A DNA stretch of 64,000 nt, taken from NCBI GenBank assembly GCA_019913005.1, contig JAIOHL010000242.1, positions 1-64,000 of the forward strand, given 5' to 3'. The DNA is from Anaerolineae bacterium (GTDB taxonomy: Bacteria; Chloroflexota; Anaerolineae; Aggregatilineales; J027). A program made the position numbers and the translations under genes. Below are positions 45,446 through 56,192 of this stretch, one piece after another (within the stretch, counting starts at the first letter, position 1; each line of letters opens with the position of its first letter). The notes under the pieces are model-generated. The model saw only the letters and a list, made by a program, of their open reading frames with translations. It was not told the origin of the DNA and made no database searches.

Positions 45446-46582
45446 ATGACAGAACGAACCGCGCGATTAGCACTTGAAGATGGCAGCATCCTGACGGGCA
45501 TTGGCTTTGGGGCGGAGGGCACACAGGTCGGCGAGGTGGTTTTTAATACCAGCCTAACTGGGTATCAGGAAATTTTGACCGACCCCAGTTATGCCGGACA
45601 GATGGTGGTGATGACGGCCACCCAGATTGGCAATACGGGCATCAATTTGGAAGATGATGAGTCACAGCGTATTTTCCTGAACGGCTTTATCATCCGCGAA
45701 CTCAGCCCGGTTATTTCCAACTGGCGTGCCACTAAATCACTCGATACATGGTTGGCGGAACAAGGTGTCATCGGTATCAGCGAGATTGATACTCGCGCTC
45801 TGACACGCCGCCTGCGTGATAATGGCAGTCAAAAAGGGGTACTTTCGACTGAGGCCCATTTTTCCGATGACGATCTTGTATCCCAAGCGCGGGCATGGTC
45901 AGGTTTGGACGGGATTGATTTGGTGCAGGCCGTCAGTTGTGATGAACCCTATCACTGGACAGACGCCACCGCCGCCACATGGGAATTTAAATCCACTACG
46001 GATGCCCCCACCGAAAAACTGCATGTCGTCGCCTATGATTTCGGCCTTAAACGCAATATCCTGCGCCGCCTAGCTGCCAATGGCTGTCAGGTAACGGTTG
46101 TCCCGGCTAAAACCACCGCCGCCGAAACATTAGCCCTGAAACCGGATGGTGTCCTATTGAGTAATGGCCCCGGCGACCCCTCTGCGTTGCCATATGCAGT
46201 CGAAGCCACTCGGCAACTTTTAGGTAAAGTTCCGGTATTTGGCATTTGCTTGGGTCATCAAATTCTGGGGCAGGCATTAGGGGGTAAGACCTATCGCCTC
46301 AAATTTGGGCATCACGGTGGTAACCAGCCTGTGCGTTACACCCCAACAGGGCGGGTCGAAATCAGTGCCCATAACCATAATTTCGCGGTTGATCCTGCCA
46401 GCTTACCTGCCGAGGTCGAAGTCACCCATCTGAATCTAAATGATAGCTGCTGTGAGGGGCTACGTCACACCACTTTGCCCGCCCTAAGCATACAATATCA
46501 CCCCGAAGCGGCCCCCGGCCCTCACGATGCTGACCCGCTGTTTGATGAATTTGTCCAACTCATGCACACCCATAAGAAATAG
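45446..46582 (+). CDS. carA: Carbamoyl-phosphate synthase small subunit
   Basis: A 378-residue glutamine amidotransferase subunit that feeds ammonia to CarB for arginine and pyrimidine synthesis. The N-terminal domain holds [20 protein letters not shown]. The class I glutaminase has the catalytic Cys in [16 protein letters not shown] (C268) and the His/Glu pair in [13 protein letters not shown]. It lies 4 bp before carB. A 76-bp gap precedes it. Confidence 0.96.
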   Translation: MTERTARLALEDGSILTGIGFGAEGTQVGEVVFNTSLTGYQEILTDPSYAGQMVVMTATQIGNTGINLEDDESQRIFLNGFIIRELSPVISNWRATKSLDTWLAEQGVIGISEIDTRALTRRLRDNGSQKGVLSTEAHFSDDDLVSQARAWSGLDGIDLVQAVSCDEPYHWTDATAATWEFKSTTDAPTEKLHVVAYDFGLKRNILRRLAANGCQVTVVPAKTTAAETLALKPDGVLLSNGPGDPSALPYAVEATRQLLGKVPVFGICLGHQILGQALGGKTYRLKFGHHGGNQPVRYTPTGRVEISAHNHNFAVDPASLPAEVEVTHLNLNDSCCEGLRHTTLPALSIQYHPEAAPGPHDADPLFDEFVQLMHTHKK

Positions 46583-46586
46583 GCCC

Positions 46587-49500
46587 ATGCCCAAACGAAC
46601 TGATATTGAAACGATTCTCGTGATTGGCGCTGGCCCGATTGTGATTGGGCAGGCCGCCGAATTTGATTACAGCGGTACTCAAGCCGTCCGTGCCCTCAAA
46701 AAAGAAGGCTATCGCGTGGTCTTGGTCAATAGCAATCCCGCCACCATCATGACCGACCCTGAACTGGCTGATGCCACCTATGTCGAGCCGCTGACGCCGG
46801 ATGTGGTGGAAATGATTATCGCCCAAGAACACCCTGATGCCATTTTGCCGACGGTGGGGGGACAAACCGCCTTGAATATGGCGTTAGCGCTGGCAGAACA
46901 GGGCATTCTCGAAAAATATGGCGTTGAGTTAATCGGCGCCAACATCAACGCGATTCAACTCGCTGAAGACCGCCTGTTGTTCCAAAAAGCGATGATCGAA
47001 GCAGGTCTGGATGTGCCAAAGGGAGGGATTGCCCGTACCCTTGCTGAAGCCCAAGCCGTCGCCGGCGAGATTAATCGCTACCCCATCCTCATTCGCCCCT
47101 CGTTTACGCTGGGGGGGAGTGGGGGCAGCATCGCCTATGACCCCGCTGATTTTGTCAAAAAAGCCGAATTTGGATTGCGTGAAAGCCCCGTCCATACCGT
47201 GCTGGTCGAGGAAAGTGTGGTCGGTTGGAAAGAATTTGAATTAGAGGTCATGCGAGATCGAGCGAATAATTTTGTGGTGATCTGCTCCATCGAAAATTTT
47301 GATCCGATGGGCGTGCATACGGGCGATTCCATCACCGTCGCGCCTGCTATGACTCTGACGGATCGTGAATATCAACGCCTGCGGGATATGGCACGGGTCG
47401 TCATGCAAACCGTCGGTGTCGAAACAGGTGGTTCAAATGTTCAATTTGCGGTCAACCCCGATAATGGACAGGTGCTGATTATCGAAATGAACCCGCGTGT
47501 CAGCCGTTCGTCCGCCCTTGCCAGCAAAGCGACGGGTTTCCCGATTGCCAAAATCGCGGCGCTGCTATCCGTCGGGTATCGCCTTGACGAACTGCATAAC
47601 GACATTACCCGTACCACCGTCGCGGCTTTTGAACCGAGCATTGATTATGTCGTCACCAAAATCCCACGTTGGGCCTTTGAAAAATTCCCCGGCGTTGACC
47701 CCACCCTCGGCCCGCAGATGAAATCGGTTGGCGAGATTATGGCAATGGGGCGCACCTTCAAAGAATCACTGCTCAAGGGTCTACAATCGCTGGAACTGTC
47801 GCGCACCCCCTATCCGACACCACAGCATTCCGTTTGGGACGGCAAAATCGAAAGCCTTGCTGTCCCACGGGCTGAACGCATCTGGGCCATCTGGGAGAGC
47901 CTCCGCGCCGGGCATACCCCCAACGAGATTAATGAGGTGACGGGTATTGATGTCTGGTTCTTGACCCAGATGGCGGAAATCGTCTGGCTAGAAAATGAAA
48001 TCAGCCAATATCATCATTTGGAAGACCTGCCCTCCCAATTATTGCGGAAAGCCAAACGCAGGGGATTTGGCGATGCACATATCGGCTGGTTGCTTGCTGC
48101 TAGTGCTCTCAAAGTACGCGAAAAACGGCAGGGGGCGGGTTTGCTGCCGACCTTCCATATGGTGGACACCTGTGCCGCCGAATTTGAATCCTATACGCCC
48201 TACCTGTACAGCAGTTATGAATCCGAGAGCGAATTCCCGCCATCAGACAATGAAAAAGTGATTATTTTGGGCGGGGGTCCAAATCGTATCGGGCAGGGCA
48301 TCGAATTTGATTACTGTTGTGTTCACGCGGTCATGGCCTTGCGCGAGGCGGGCTATGAGGCCGTGATGATTAACTGCAATCCCGAAACCGTCAGCACGGA
48401 TTATGACATCCCCAACCGCCTCTATTTTGAGCCGCTAACGCTTGAACACACCTTGAATATCATCGAACGCGAACAGCCACTGAAGGGCGTAATCGTACAA
48501 TTTGGCGGGCAGACTCCGCTTAATCTAGTAGGGCGGCTAACGGCAGCGGGTGTCCCCATACTAGGCACATCGTCGGACGCGATTGACCTTGCTGAAGACC
48601 GTGAACGATTTGCCACCCTCCTACGTGAACTCGATATTCCCAGTCCGGCCTACGGCATCGCCACTTCATTAGATGAGGCACGGGTCGTCGCTTCCCACGT
48701 TGAATATCCCGTCATGGTGCGGCCCTCTTATGTCTTGGGTGGTCGGGCCATGGCGATTGTCTACAGCGAGGCTGAGTTACAAGGTTATGTCAAAACCGCC
48801 CTTGAAGCCTCATCAGGTCGCGCTATGTTGATTGACCACTATCTCGAAGATTCGTATGAGGTAGATGTGGACGCGGTGGCGGATGGGGAGCGCGTCGTCA
48901 TTGGCGGTATCATGCAACATATTGAGGAGGCAGGTGTCCACAGCGGCGATTCGGCGTGTGTTTTGCCTCCCTACAAAATTTCATCCTACCACCTCTCCAT
49001 CATCCGCGAATACACCGAACGACTTGGTTTGGCATTGGGAGTGCGCGGCCTGATGAATGTGCAATACGCCATCAAGGAAGATGTGGTCTATGTGTTAGAG
49101 GTCAATCCCCGCGCCAGCCGTACTACACCCTATGTCAGTAAGGCGACGGGTGTTCCCCTTGCCAAAATCGCTACTCAAGTCATTCTCGGCAAGAAGCTGG
49201 CCGAGATTGGTTTAATTGAAGAACCTCCTGTGCGTGGCTTTTTTGTCAAAGAGGCCGTCCTGCCTTTCAAGAAATTCTGGGGTGTGGATGCGCTGTTAGG
49301 GCCGGAAATGCGGAGCACAGGCGAAGTGATGGGTCACGCATCGCATTTTGGTCACGCCTTCGCCAAAGCGGAGATGGCGGCGGGTGATCGCCTGCCACTC
49401 AAGGGCACGGTCTTTATGAGCCTGAACGACTTTGATAAGAGTGCTGGGCTAAAATTGGCGCGTGACCTGCATCGCATGGGTTTTCACATCTTGGCGACCA

Positions 49501-49802
49501 AAGGCACGGCGGCCTTTTTTGAACGGGCAGGTGTCCCTGTTAAAGCCATCAACAAAGTGACCGAGGGCAGTCCCCACGCCGCCGACTATATTCAGGCCGG
49601 GGAAATTGATCTGGTCATCAATACGCCGCTTGGCTCAACTGCCCATAGTGATGGGGCGCTCATTCGCACCACCGCCATTCGTTACAGTGTACCCTTAATG
49701 ACCACTCTCAGTGCCGCCCAAGCCGCTGTGCAAGGGATCCGCGCCCTGCGGGACAAATCACTGAAATCACGCAGTTTGCAGGAGCATTATCGGAGTTTAT
49801 AA
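46587..49802 (+). CDS. carB: Carbamoyl-phosphate synthase large subunit
   Basis: A 1071-residue enzyme of two homologous ATP-grasp halves and a C-terminal MGS-like regulatory domain. The first half has [20 protein letters not shown] and [12 protein letters not shown], the second [20 protein letters not shown] and [12 protein letters not shown]. The ATP-binding loops [17 protein letters not shown] and [17 protein letters not shown] are present, and the last domain contains [19 protein letters not shown] 46587 gives the standard start [17 protein letters not shown]; extension to 46527 would overlap carA. The gene converges with the STAND ATPase gene with 6 bp between stops. Confidence 0.97.
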   Translation: MPKRTDIETILVIGAGPIVIGQAAEFDYSGTQAVRALKKEGYRVVLVNSNPATIMTDPELADATYVEPLTPDVVEMIIAQEHPDAILPTVGGQTALNMALALAEQGILEKYGVELIGANINAIQLAEDRLLFQKAMIEAGLDVPKGGIARTLAEAQAVAGEINRYPILIRPSFTLGGSGGSIAYDPADFVKKAEFGLRESPVHTVLVEESVVGWKEFELEVMRDRANNFVVICSIENFDPMGVHTGDSITVAPAMTLTDREYQRLRDMARVVMQTVGVETGGSNVQFAVNPDNGQVLIIEMNPRVSRSSALASKATGFPIAKIAALLSVGYRLDELHNDITRTTVAAFEPSIDYVVTKIPRWAFEKFPGVDPTLGPQMKSVGEIMAMGRTFKESLLKGLQSLELSRTPYPTPQHSVWDGKIESLAVPRAERIWAIWESLRAGHTPNEINEVTGIDVWFLTQMAEIVWLENEISQYHHLEDLPSQLLRKAKRRGFGDAHIGWLLAASALKVREKRQGAGLLPTFHMVDTCAAEFESYTPYLYSSYESESEFPPSDNEKVIILGGGPNRIGQGIEFDYCCVHAVMALREAGYEAVMINCNPETVSTDYDIPNRLYFEPLTLEHTLNIIEREQPLKGVIVQFGGQTPLNLVGRLTAAGVPILGTSSDAIDLAEDRERFATLLRELDIPSPAYGIATSLDEARVVASHVEYPVMVRPSYVLGGRAMAIVYSEAELQGYVKTALEASSGRAMLIDHYLEDSYEVDVDAVADGERVVIGGIMQHIEEAGVHSGDSACVLPPYKISSYHLSIIREYTERLGLALGVRGLMNVQYAIKEDVVYVLEVNPRASRTTPYVSKATGVPLAKIATQVILGKKLAEIGLIEEPPVRGFFVKEAVLPFKKFWGVDALLGPEMRSTGEVMGHASHFGHAFAKAEMAAGDRLPLKGTVFMSLNDFDKSAGLKLARDLHRMGFHILATKGTAAFFERAGVPVKAINKVTEGSPHAADYIQAGEIDLVINTPLGSTAHSDGALIRTTAIRYSVPLMTTLSAAQAAVQGIRALRDKSLKSRSLQEHYRSL

Positions 49803-49808
49803 GGATAC

Positions 49809-52673
49809 CTAATCAAGGGTTTTTAATAGCTTCCATAGGGGGGCAAGCAAATCGGCATCCCCTATGGTTTGCTGCAATTCGCCCAACCAGCGCCCTATTT
49901 CAGCGACCAACCCCGCGCCTTGATAATTTTGTAATGCTCGTTCGAGTGCCTTTTGACTTTGTTGCAAATAACTCTCATGCTGCGGTTCATTCACAATCGC
50001 CAAGCCCGCCAATGATGACACCTTGATATAACCCGCCCGAACATGGGTAGGGGGCGATTTCAATAACCTATCGGCGGCAGCAACCGCTTCTTGGAAGGCA
50101 CTTTCCGCCCCCCATACATCGCCCATTTTCATTAAAATCAACCCCTGTGTCATCATACCCATCGGACGATGAATCGCCGTCGCATAGGCCGGACTGGTTT
50201 CGATGGTTTCGAGGGCCTCTTTTAAACGACCCAATGCAAGATAGGCCAGCGCCAGATGAGTCAAAATCGGCTGTAAATCGAGATTACTTTGAATTTCACG
50301 CGCCACCTCTGCCGCTGCCATAAGTTGAGTGACGGCGGTATGCGGGTCGCCTGTCGCCAACGCCACCCGGCCCAACTGCCAGCGTGCTAACCGTTCCGCT
50401 GACCATGCCCCAATCCGTGTCGCAATCTCAAGCGCCTGTGTGCCATAGTCCAATGCTTTAGCAGTATCCCCGGCGTCAATTTCCAAACTGCATAAGCGGG
50501 ATAAGCGCTGACATTGACTGCCCCAATCACCTGACTTGGTGGCAATTTCCATAGACTGGGTGAGATGTTGGACTGCAATGATATAATGGCCCAATTCCGT
50601 GTGAATCAATCCCAAAAGACTATGGCTGTGGCCGACCCCATTTAAATCTTGGGCACTTTCGGCAAAATGTAGGGCTTGTTCGGTGTGGGCAAGGGCGTCG
50701 GCATAACGGCCCTGATTCCGGGCGATATAACCTAATATTATCAAGCATCGGCTTTGTAGGGTGGGGTCTTTTTCCGCCAAATGCAGCGCCTGTCCCGCTC
50801 GTTCCAACGCCGATTCATCATCCCCCATCTGGTGATAAATTAGGCCCAAGCCTAACAGCGCTGTGCCCTCGGCTTCGATATCCTGTTCATCAGAGGCCGC
50901 CAACGCTTGGAAATAACAATCTACCGCCTCGTTATAACGCCCTCGATTGCGATAAATATCTCCCAAACCGACCAGCGACAACTGCACTCGTGAGGTATCG
51001 CCTGCTGCCGCCGCCATAATCATAACCCGGCCGAAGCAATCTATGGCCTCTTGAAACTGACCAGCGGCTTGATAGGCACGGGCCAACCCAAATAAATTCA
51101 CGTATTCCATGCGGGCATCGCCCAATTTACCAATCACCCGCTGGCGCAAATGGATTACCTGCTGTCCATATCCCCACAATAACAAAACATCAAAGCCGTG
51201 TTCGCCAATTTGTTGCAGGGCCGCTTCTGCATCTCCGGCTTTCAAATAATGTTCAAAAGCCAATAATTGTGGCTCAAGGTCTTGCACATCCCGCCAGAAA
51301 TCGGGGGCAATCCGCATCTGCTCATAATAGGCTGCCGCCCGCCGTTCGAGTGCCTCCCGACTGGTTGGGCCACGTTCATCCAATTGGGCATAGGCATAAT
51401 CGGCATCAATTGGGTGTAGGGAAATCAAGCCGCTGGCTCGGTCAATCGTCACCATACGGGTGCGTGTCAATCGCTGCAACACCTCCCGTCCGGCAAAATT
51501 CGAGTCAACGGGTCGCAGCAAATATTCAATCGCCTCAGCCCGCACCGGACGGCGATAAACCGCAAGGGCCTTCAATACCCATTGGGCCTGTGCATCCAAG
51601 CGCCGATAGCCTGTTTGGATCATGTCCTGCACGTCACGCCACTTGCCAAATTCCGCCAATACCCGATCAAGGCGTGCCAATCGGTCATCTTCCAAAATCC
51701 CGACCAGCACTTCTAGCGCACGCGGGACACCGTGTACCTTTTGCACGGCCTGTCGCAGCAGTTCATCGGGTGCATCCCGCAGACCGCATATACCGCCGGG
51801 GTCAAGGTCACGCAGCAGTTGAATTCCCTCGGCTTCCGATAGGCCCTCCTCCAAAACCACCACCCGATTGAGATGGCGCAAATCACGTGGGAAGGTCAAC
51901 TCAATTTGGGAGGTAAGTAGAAATCGGATCGGGCTGTTTTGGCGCAGGATTTGAAAAATAAACTGGCTTAATTCGGGGTCAGATAAATGGCCCTCATCAT
52001 CTATCAAGTCTTCTAAATTATCCAAAAAAATAAAGGCTGGATGACGGGAAGCGCTATCCAACAAAGGCTTACCCGCCGTCATCACCTGTTCCAAAACCCG
52101 CTGTCCACTGACGGCACTTATATACAGAATGCCTGCTGCATTCTCAATTTCCGATTGGCCTGTTTCAATCTCATGCAAAGCGCGGCAAATCAGCGCTGTT
52201 TTCCCAATCCCGCTACGCCCCATCACCGTAACGATACGTGTTGTGGGGTCAGCCAAAATCGTGCGCAAAGTCTCCAATTCGTGTTCCCGCCCTACAAATG
52301 GGCGGCCTATACCCATTGGTGGCTGCCCGATGATAAGCAGGGGTTCCGGCGAGGGAGTAGTTATCACATCCGGGGGAGCATCTAAGCGCCGATTTTGCAC
52401 ACGGGCTTGGTGAAATTGCTTGCGGAGTTCTTCACGTACATCCGGCGGAAAGTCCACACTGGTCAAAAAGTCCTCAAATTTTTTTAGGCGTGGGAAATGA
52501 TCGCCAGCCACCCAACGTTTAAGGGTATCTACCCACACATTAAAGCGCCGATTTTGCTCCCATGCCTCGCGGTAGCGTTCTTCCCATGTAGCATGATGCC
52601 GCACATCCCATCCCGGATGATAGGTATCAAGCGCCTGTTGTAAAGTCTGTTGAAATTGCAGGCGGGAGTCCAA
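49809..52673 (-). CDS. STAND-type (NB-ARC-like) ATPase with TPR repeats
   Basis: A 954-residue protein starting at TTG 52673 with GAGGAC upstream. An N-terminal helical region (about 1-100) precedes the NTPase domain: FVGREHELETLRTIL, Walker A VMGRSGIGKTALI (about 150-162), Walker B AFIFLDNLEDLIDDEG (about 213-228) and LLTSQIELTF. A winged-helix-like linker (about 360-440) follows, then about ten tetratricopeptide repeats (about 505-900; for example LAYLALGRLKEALETIETSP). STAND proteins act as ligand-triggered switches in signalling, transcription or phage defence. No effector domain is recognised and no defence genes surround it. Role unknown. Confidence 0.8.
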   Translation of the reverse strand: MDSRLQFQQTLQQALDTYHPGWDVRHHATWEERYREAWEQNRRFNVWVDTLKRWVAGDHFPRLKKFEDFLTSVDFPPDVREELRKQFHQARVQNRRLDAPPDVITTPSPEPLLIIGQPPMGIGRPFVGREHELETLRTILADPTTRIVTVMGRSGIGKTALICRALHEIETGQSEIENAAGILYISAVSGQRVLEQVMTAGKPLLDSASRHPAFIFLDNLEDLIDDEGHLSDPELSQFIFQILRQNSPIRFLLTSQIELTFPRDLRHLNRVVVLEEGLSEAEGIQLLRDLDPGGICGLRDAPDELLRQAVQKVHGVPRALEVLVGILEDDRLARLDRVLAEFGKWRDVQDMIQTGYRRLDAQAQWVLKALAVYRRPVRAEAIEYLLRPVDSNFAGREVLQRLTRTRMVTIDRASGLISLHPIDADYAYAQLDERGPTSREALERRAAAYYEQMRIAPDFWRDVQDLEPQLLAFEHYLKAGDAEAALQQIGEHGFDVLLLWGYGQQVIHLRQRVIGKLGDARMEYVNLFGLARAYQAAGQFQEAIDCFGRVMIMAAAAGDTSRVQLSLVGLGDIYRNRGRYNEAVDCYFQALAASDEQDIEAEGTALLGLGLIYHQMGDDESALERAGQALHLAEKDPTLQSRCLIILGYIARNQGRYADALAHTEQALHFAESAQDLNGVGHSHSLLGLIHTELGHYIIAVQHLTQSMEIATKSGDWGSQCQRLSRLCSLEIDAGDTAKALDYGTQALEIATRIGAWSAERLARWQLGRVALATGDPHTAVTQLMAAAEVAREIQSNLDLQPILTHLALAYLALGRLKEALETIETSPAYATAIHRPMGMMTQGLILMKMGDVWGAESAFQEAVAAADRLLKSPPTHVRAGYIKVSSLAGLAIVNEPQHESYLQQSQKALERALQNYQGAGLVAEIGRWLGELQQTIGDADLLAPLWKLLKTLD

Positions 52674-52790
52674 TAGGTTAGTCCTCTATTAGTCCGCATA
52701 ACGAATAGAAATTGAGGTGGCGTTTGCGTTCATTTTCGCAGATTTGCGCTCAATTTGCTACCACATTATGAGGTATCGTTGGAAGTGTAC

Positions 52791-52877
52791 GGGACTCACA
52801 TTGGAGCAGCACAAAGCGAAGGATGATGGCATAGCATTTTTTCGCTACTGGTGGCGTGCTGCTCCGATGCTAGTCCC
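52791..52877. other. 87-nt imperfect hairpin in the 220-bp ADH-STAND intergenic region
   Basis: Nested pairings: GGGACT (52791-52796) with AGTCCC (52872-52877); CATTGGAGCAGCAC (52799-52812) with GTGCTGCTCCGATG (52856-52869), 14 pairs including one T-G; AGCGAA (52815-52820) with TTCGCT (52841-52846). The plus strand runs on into CATTCTCTTTTTTCGGG. It could be a terminator for ADH, a structured leader of the STAND mRNA, a small RNA or the relic of a miniature element. The region otherwise shows no gene. Confidence 0.65.
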
Positions 52878-52893
52878 ATTCTCTTTTTTCGGG

Positions 52894-53994
52894 TCAGAAT
52901 ACAATTACCCCGCGTGCCACTTCCCCACCGAGCATTGCATCATAGGCTTGATTAATTTGACTCAGGGGATATTCCCGCGAAACCAATTCATCCAACTTCA
53001 GCTTACCCGCCATATATAAATCCAGCAGCATTGGAAAATCGCGGCTAGGATTGACCGAGCCATAATAACTCCCCTTGATGGTTTTTTCCTGTCGGGTGAT
53101 GATGGCCCCCGGCAAATTGGTCGCTGACCCCATCGGGGATAATCCTGCCAATACAATCGTTCCGCCGGGTCGAGCCGCTTCCAACGCCACCTCCTGCAAT
53201 TTCGGGATACCTACCGCCTCAAAAGCATGATCAGCCCCACGTCCACCGGTCAAATCGCGCACCGCTTCAATGAGGTGGTCATCGGAATAGAGGGTATGGG
53301 TTGCTCCGAACTGACGGGCCAATTGCATTTTGGCCTCGTTCACATCCACCGCAATAATCGGATTTGCGCCGCACAGTGTCGCCCCCTGTAACATATTTAA
53401 CCCGACACCGCCGCAACCCAATACCACCACGCTTTCGCCCGGGCGCACCCCGGCGGTATACATCACCGCACCGACCCCTGTCGCCACCGCACATCCCACC
53501 AATGAGGCCACTTTCAGCGGAACATTTTGGGCAATCGGGATGCAACTTTGCTGCGATACCACTACATATTCGGCAAAGGTCGCCAATCCACAGTAGTGAA
53601 AAACAGGCTCTTTTCCTCGATACAGACGTGGTGTGCCGTCTAACATCGTGCCTGCCCAGATCGGGCCGGTAAACGTGTCACATAAATTCGGTTGCCCATG
53701 TCGGCAGTAGAAACATTCACCGCAATCGGGACTCCAACTGAGAGTCACATGGTCGCCGGGATGCACACGGGTCACGCCTACCCCAACCGCCTCGACCACC
53801 CCCGCGCCTTCATGTCCACACACGACGGGCATGGGATGTTGGGTTGTACCCGCCACCAAATGGTAATCGCTGTGGCAGACCCCGGACGCCACTACTTTGA
53901 CCAATACCTCACCATCACGGGGTTCCTGTAAAGTTAGTTCTTCAATCACAAACGGGGTTTTCGGTTCATAGAGTACGGCGGCTTGAATTTTCAT
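52894..53994 (-). CDS. Zinc-dependent alcohol dehydrogenase (class III-like)
   Basis: A 366-residue medium-chain dehydrogenase. The catalytic zinc ligands are Cys in SGVCHSDYHLV and His in VVCGHEGAGVVEAVG (about 64-78); the structural zinc site is CGECFYCRHGQPNLC (four Cys). The NAD-binding motif is VVVLGCGGVGLNMLQGATLC. ATG 53994 is preferred over 54054, which adds 20 residues with no family match. It oxidises an alcohol or a thiol adduct; substrate unknown. The upstream region is shared with the divergent response-regulator gene. Confidence 0.88.
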   Translation of the reverse strand: MKIQAAVLYEPKTPFVIEELTLQEPRDGEVLVKVVASGVCHSDYHLVAGTTQHPMPVVCGHEGAGVVEAVGVGVTRVHPGDHVTLSWSPDCGECFYCRHGQPNLCDTFTGPIWAGTMLDGTPRLYRGKEPVFHYCGLATFAEYVVVSQQSCIPIAQNVPLKVASLVGCAVATGVGAVMYTAGVRPGESVVVLGCGGVGLNMLQGATLCGANPIIAVDVNEAKMQLARQFGATHTLYSDDHLIEAVRDLTGGRGADHAFEAVGIPKLQEVALEAARPGGTIVLAGLSPMGSATNLPGAIITRQEKTIKGSYYGSVNPSRDFPMLLDLYMAGKLKLDELVSREYPLSQINQAYDAMLGGEVARGVIVF

Positions 53995-54137
53995 GCTGTC
54001 CTCAAAATGGGTATGCGGCTCAATCAAACAATTATTGTGCGGGTTTTGCCACAAAGCGCAAAATCTCTTAATCTCTCTGTAATTAATCTGCGCGATAATA
54101 GACTAATCCTAAATGTTGGAAATCAAATCGTGGCTTT

Positions 54138-54854
54138 ATGGCAAAACCGCTCACCATCCTAATTGTAGAAGATGACACCACCATCCGCGAAGTCGTGCGG
54201 CGCTATTTGGAGCGCGAAGGCTTGGCCGTCTTGGAAGCAGGCACAGGGTATCAGGCCCTTGAGAAACTGGCCGACGCCAAAATTGATCTGGTGCTGTTAG
54301 ATATTATGCTGCCGGGGATTGATGGGTTCGACATCACCCGTTCCCTGCGGGATGGTGACTATCCCCACTTGCAACTGAACGAAGATATTCCCATCATTAT
54401 GCTGACTTCACGTGGCGATGAATCTGACCGAATTGCAGGGTTTGAACTGGGGGTAGATGATTACGTCGTCAAACCCTTTAGTCCCCGCGAATTGGTAGCA
54501 CGGGTCAAGGCCGTTCTGCGACGCACCAGTACAAAAGAGGAAGATCATGAAAAACCGCTGATATTCACCGCGCTGCAAATTGATCCCATCCGCCGGACTG
54601 TCCTACTCGAAAATCAGCCAATTACCCTGACCGCCAAAGAATTCGAATTGTTATGGCTGATGGCCTCACATCCGCAGCAAGTTTTTACCCGTGAACAATT
54701 GCTCAATCGCATTTGGGGTTATGAATTTTATGGGGACGAGAGCACTGTCACCGTCCATATCCGCCGGCTGCGTGAAAAAATCGAACCTGACCCGTCCAAT
54801 CCGTCCTTTATCCAAACCGTGTGGGGAGTAGGGTATAAATTTGAACCAGCGTAG
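54138..54854 (+). CDS. OmpR/PhoB-family response regulator
   Basis: A 238-residue two-component regulator. Receiver domain about 1-125: ILIVEDDTTIREVVRRYL, phospho-acceptor D55 in LVLLDIMLPGIDG, Lys in DDYVVKPFSPRELVARV. A winged-helix DNA-binding domain follows (about 140-236; FTALQIDPIRRTVLLENQPI, then EFELLWLMASHP, then RIWGYEFYGDESTVTVHIRR). It overlaps the kinase gene by 14 bp, so the two are cognate partners. Confidence 0.93.
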   Translation: MAKPLTILIVEDDTTIREVVRRYLEREGLAVLEAGTGYQALEKLADAKIDLVLLDIMLPGIDGFDITRSLRDGDYPHLQLNEDIPIIMLTSRGDESDRIAGFELGVDDYVVKPFSPRELVARVKAVLRRTSTKEEDHEKPLIFTALQIDPIRRTVLLENQPITLTAKEFELLWLMASHPQQVFTREQLLNRIWGYEFYGDESTVTVHIRRLREKIEPDPSNPSFIQTVWGVGYKFEPA

Positions 54855-56094
54855 GCTTGCCACCCCCGTTTATCCCATCTTTCTGCTCGTCATTGGCTCA
54901 ATCGCGGCCATCAGCATCGCCATTGTCATGATCGTCGCCGCGCTCAACCCGCCAATGCGCGACATTCAACTGCTGACCCTCATCATGTCTGGCACAGCGA
55001 CGGTCACGGTTGTCGTGGCCTATATCATTTATCACCGTGAAATCATGGAGTGGTTTAGCAGTTTGCGCTGGACGGTCTTGGCGACTTGTTTGCTGAGTGT
55101 GGCCCTCACCTTTATGAATGTGTGGGTGACAGCCCGACTGATGTTTATCAATAGCCACGACTTTGTATTAACGACGGCCCTCTTGATGTTCGCAGGCATT
55201 ATTTCAGCCATTGCGGGTTTTGTCGTATCGGGCACGATGATTAAACGTATCTATTTGCTGGCCCATGCCGCCGAACGCCTCGCCGATGGCGAATTAAACA
55301 CCCGTCTCGTGATTGCGGGCCGTGATGAATTAGCACAATTAGGCCGTACCTTCAATACAATGGCCGCTGCCTTACAGCAAGTGGATGACCAAAAACGCCA
55401 ATTGGAACTGACCCGTCGTGCCTTGATTGCATGGGTCTCGCATGATCTCCGCACCCCATTGGCGGCCATTCGTGCCATGAATGAGGCGATTATTGATGGG
55501 GTGGTTTCGGATACTGAGACAGTCAATCGTTATCACGAGAGCATTCAAAAAGAAGTGCAGCATCTCAGTCATCTCATAGACGACCTGTTTGAATTGGCCC
55601 AATTGGATACCGGACACCTCAAAATCACCCGCGAAAAAGCCTCCATCCGCGATTTGATCTCGGATACGTTGGGTGGGATAAGTGCCCAAGCCGAAAAACA
55701 AAAAATTAAGCTAACCGGGCGGGTGGAAGACCCCATTGAGTTGGTCAATATGGCGGCAGATAAAATTCAGCGTGTGTTGTACAACCTGCTCGATAACGCC
55801 ATCCGTCATACCCCCCCCAACGGCGAAGTCACCCTCCACGCCCGTCAAATGAAGGACAAAGTGTGCATCGAAATCCATAACACAGGGGATGTGATTAATC
55901 CTGCCGATTTACCCCATATCTTTAAAAGTTTCTATCGGGGGGAGCCTTCCCGCACTCGTGCCAATGATGGCTATCGGGGGACGGGTTTGGGATTGGCAAT
56001 CGCACGCGGGTTCATTGAGGCTCATGGCGGCGAAATTTGGGTGGAAAGTGAGGCAGGCAAAGGCACAACCTTTAGTTTTTCGCTGCCCCTGTAA
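54841..56094 (+). CDS. Sensor histidine kinase
   Basis: A 417-residue membrane kinase. Four hydrophobic segments occupy about 10-135 with very short external loops, so it probably senses within or at the membrane. A HAMP region (about 133-185; AERLADGELNTRL), HisKA (AWVSHDLRTPLAAIRAM, phospho-acceptor H201) and HATPase domain (NLLDNAIRHTPPNGEVTLHA; GTGLGLAIARGFIEAHGGEI) follow. The TTG start overlaps the regulator gene by 14 bp; a later start is possible. The sulfite-oxidase-fold gene lies 98 bp downstream and may be linked functionally. Confidence 0.9.
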   Translation: MNQRRLATPVYPIFLLVIGSIAAISIAIVMIVAALNPPMRDIQLLTLIMSGTATVTVVVAYIIYHREIMEWFSSLRWTVLATCLLSVALTFMNVWVTARLMFINSHDFVLTTALLMFAGIISAIAGFVVSGTMIKRIYLLAHAAERLADGELNTRLVIAGRDELAQLGRTFNTMAAALQQVDDQKRQLELTRRALIAWVSHDLRTPLAAIRAMNEAIIDGVVSDTETVNRYHESIQKEVQHLSHLIDDLFELAQLDTGHLKITREKASIRDLISDTLGGISAQAEKQKIKLTGRVEDPIELVNMAADKIQRVLYNLLDNAIRHTPPNGEVTLHARQMKDKVCIEIHNTGDVINPADLPHIFKSFYRGEPSRTRANDGYRGTGLGLAIARGFIEAHGGEIWVESEAGKGTTFSFSLPL

Positions 56095-56192
56095 TCAAAT
56101 CGTTAGATTTTGACGGCAAAATTTCAAACATCTAAAGGGCAGCTTCTAAACGATCTTATTTGAGAACATGGTGGTTGGAAAGGATTTCATAG

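Noticed and set aside
51269-51871. 200-residue open frame opposite the STAND gene
   Set aside because: Low-complexity His/Arg/Pro composition and no start signal; the STAND gene is well supported.
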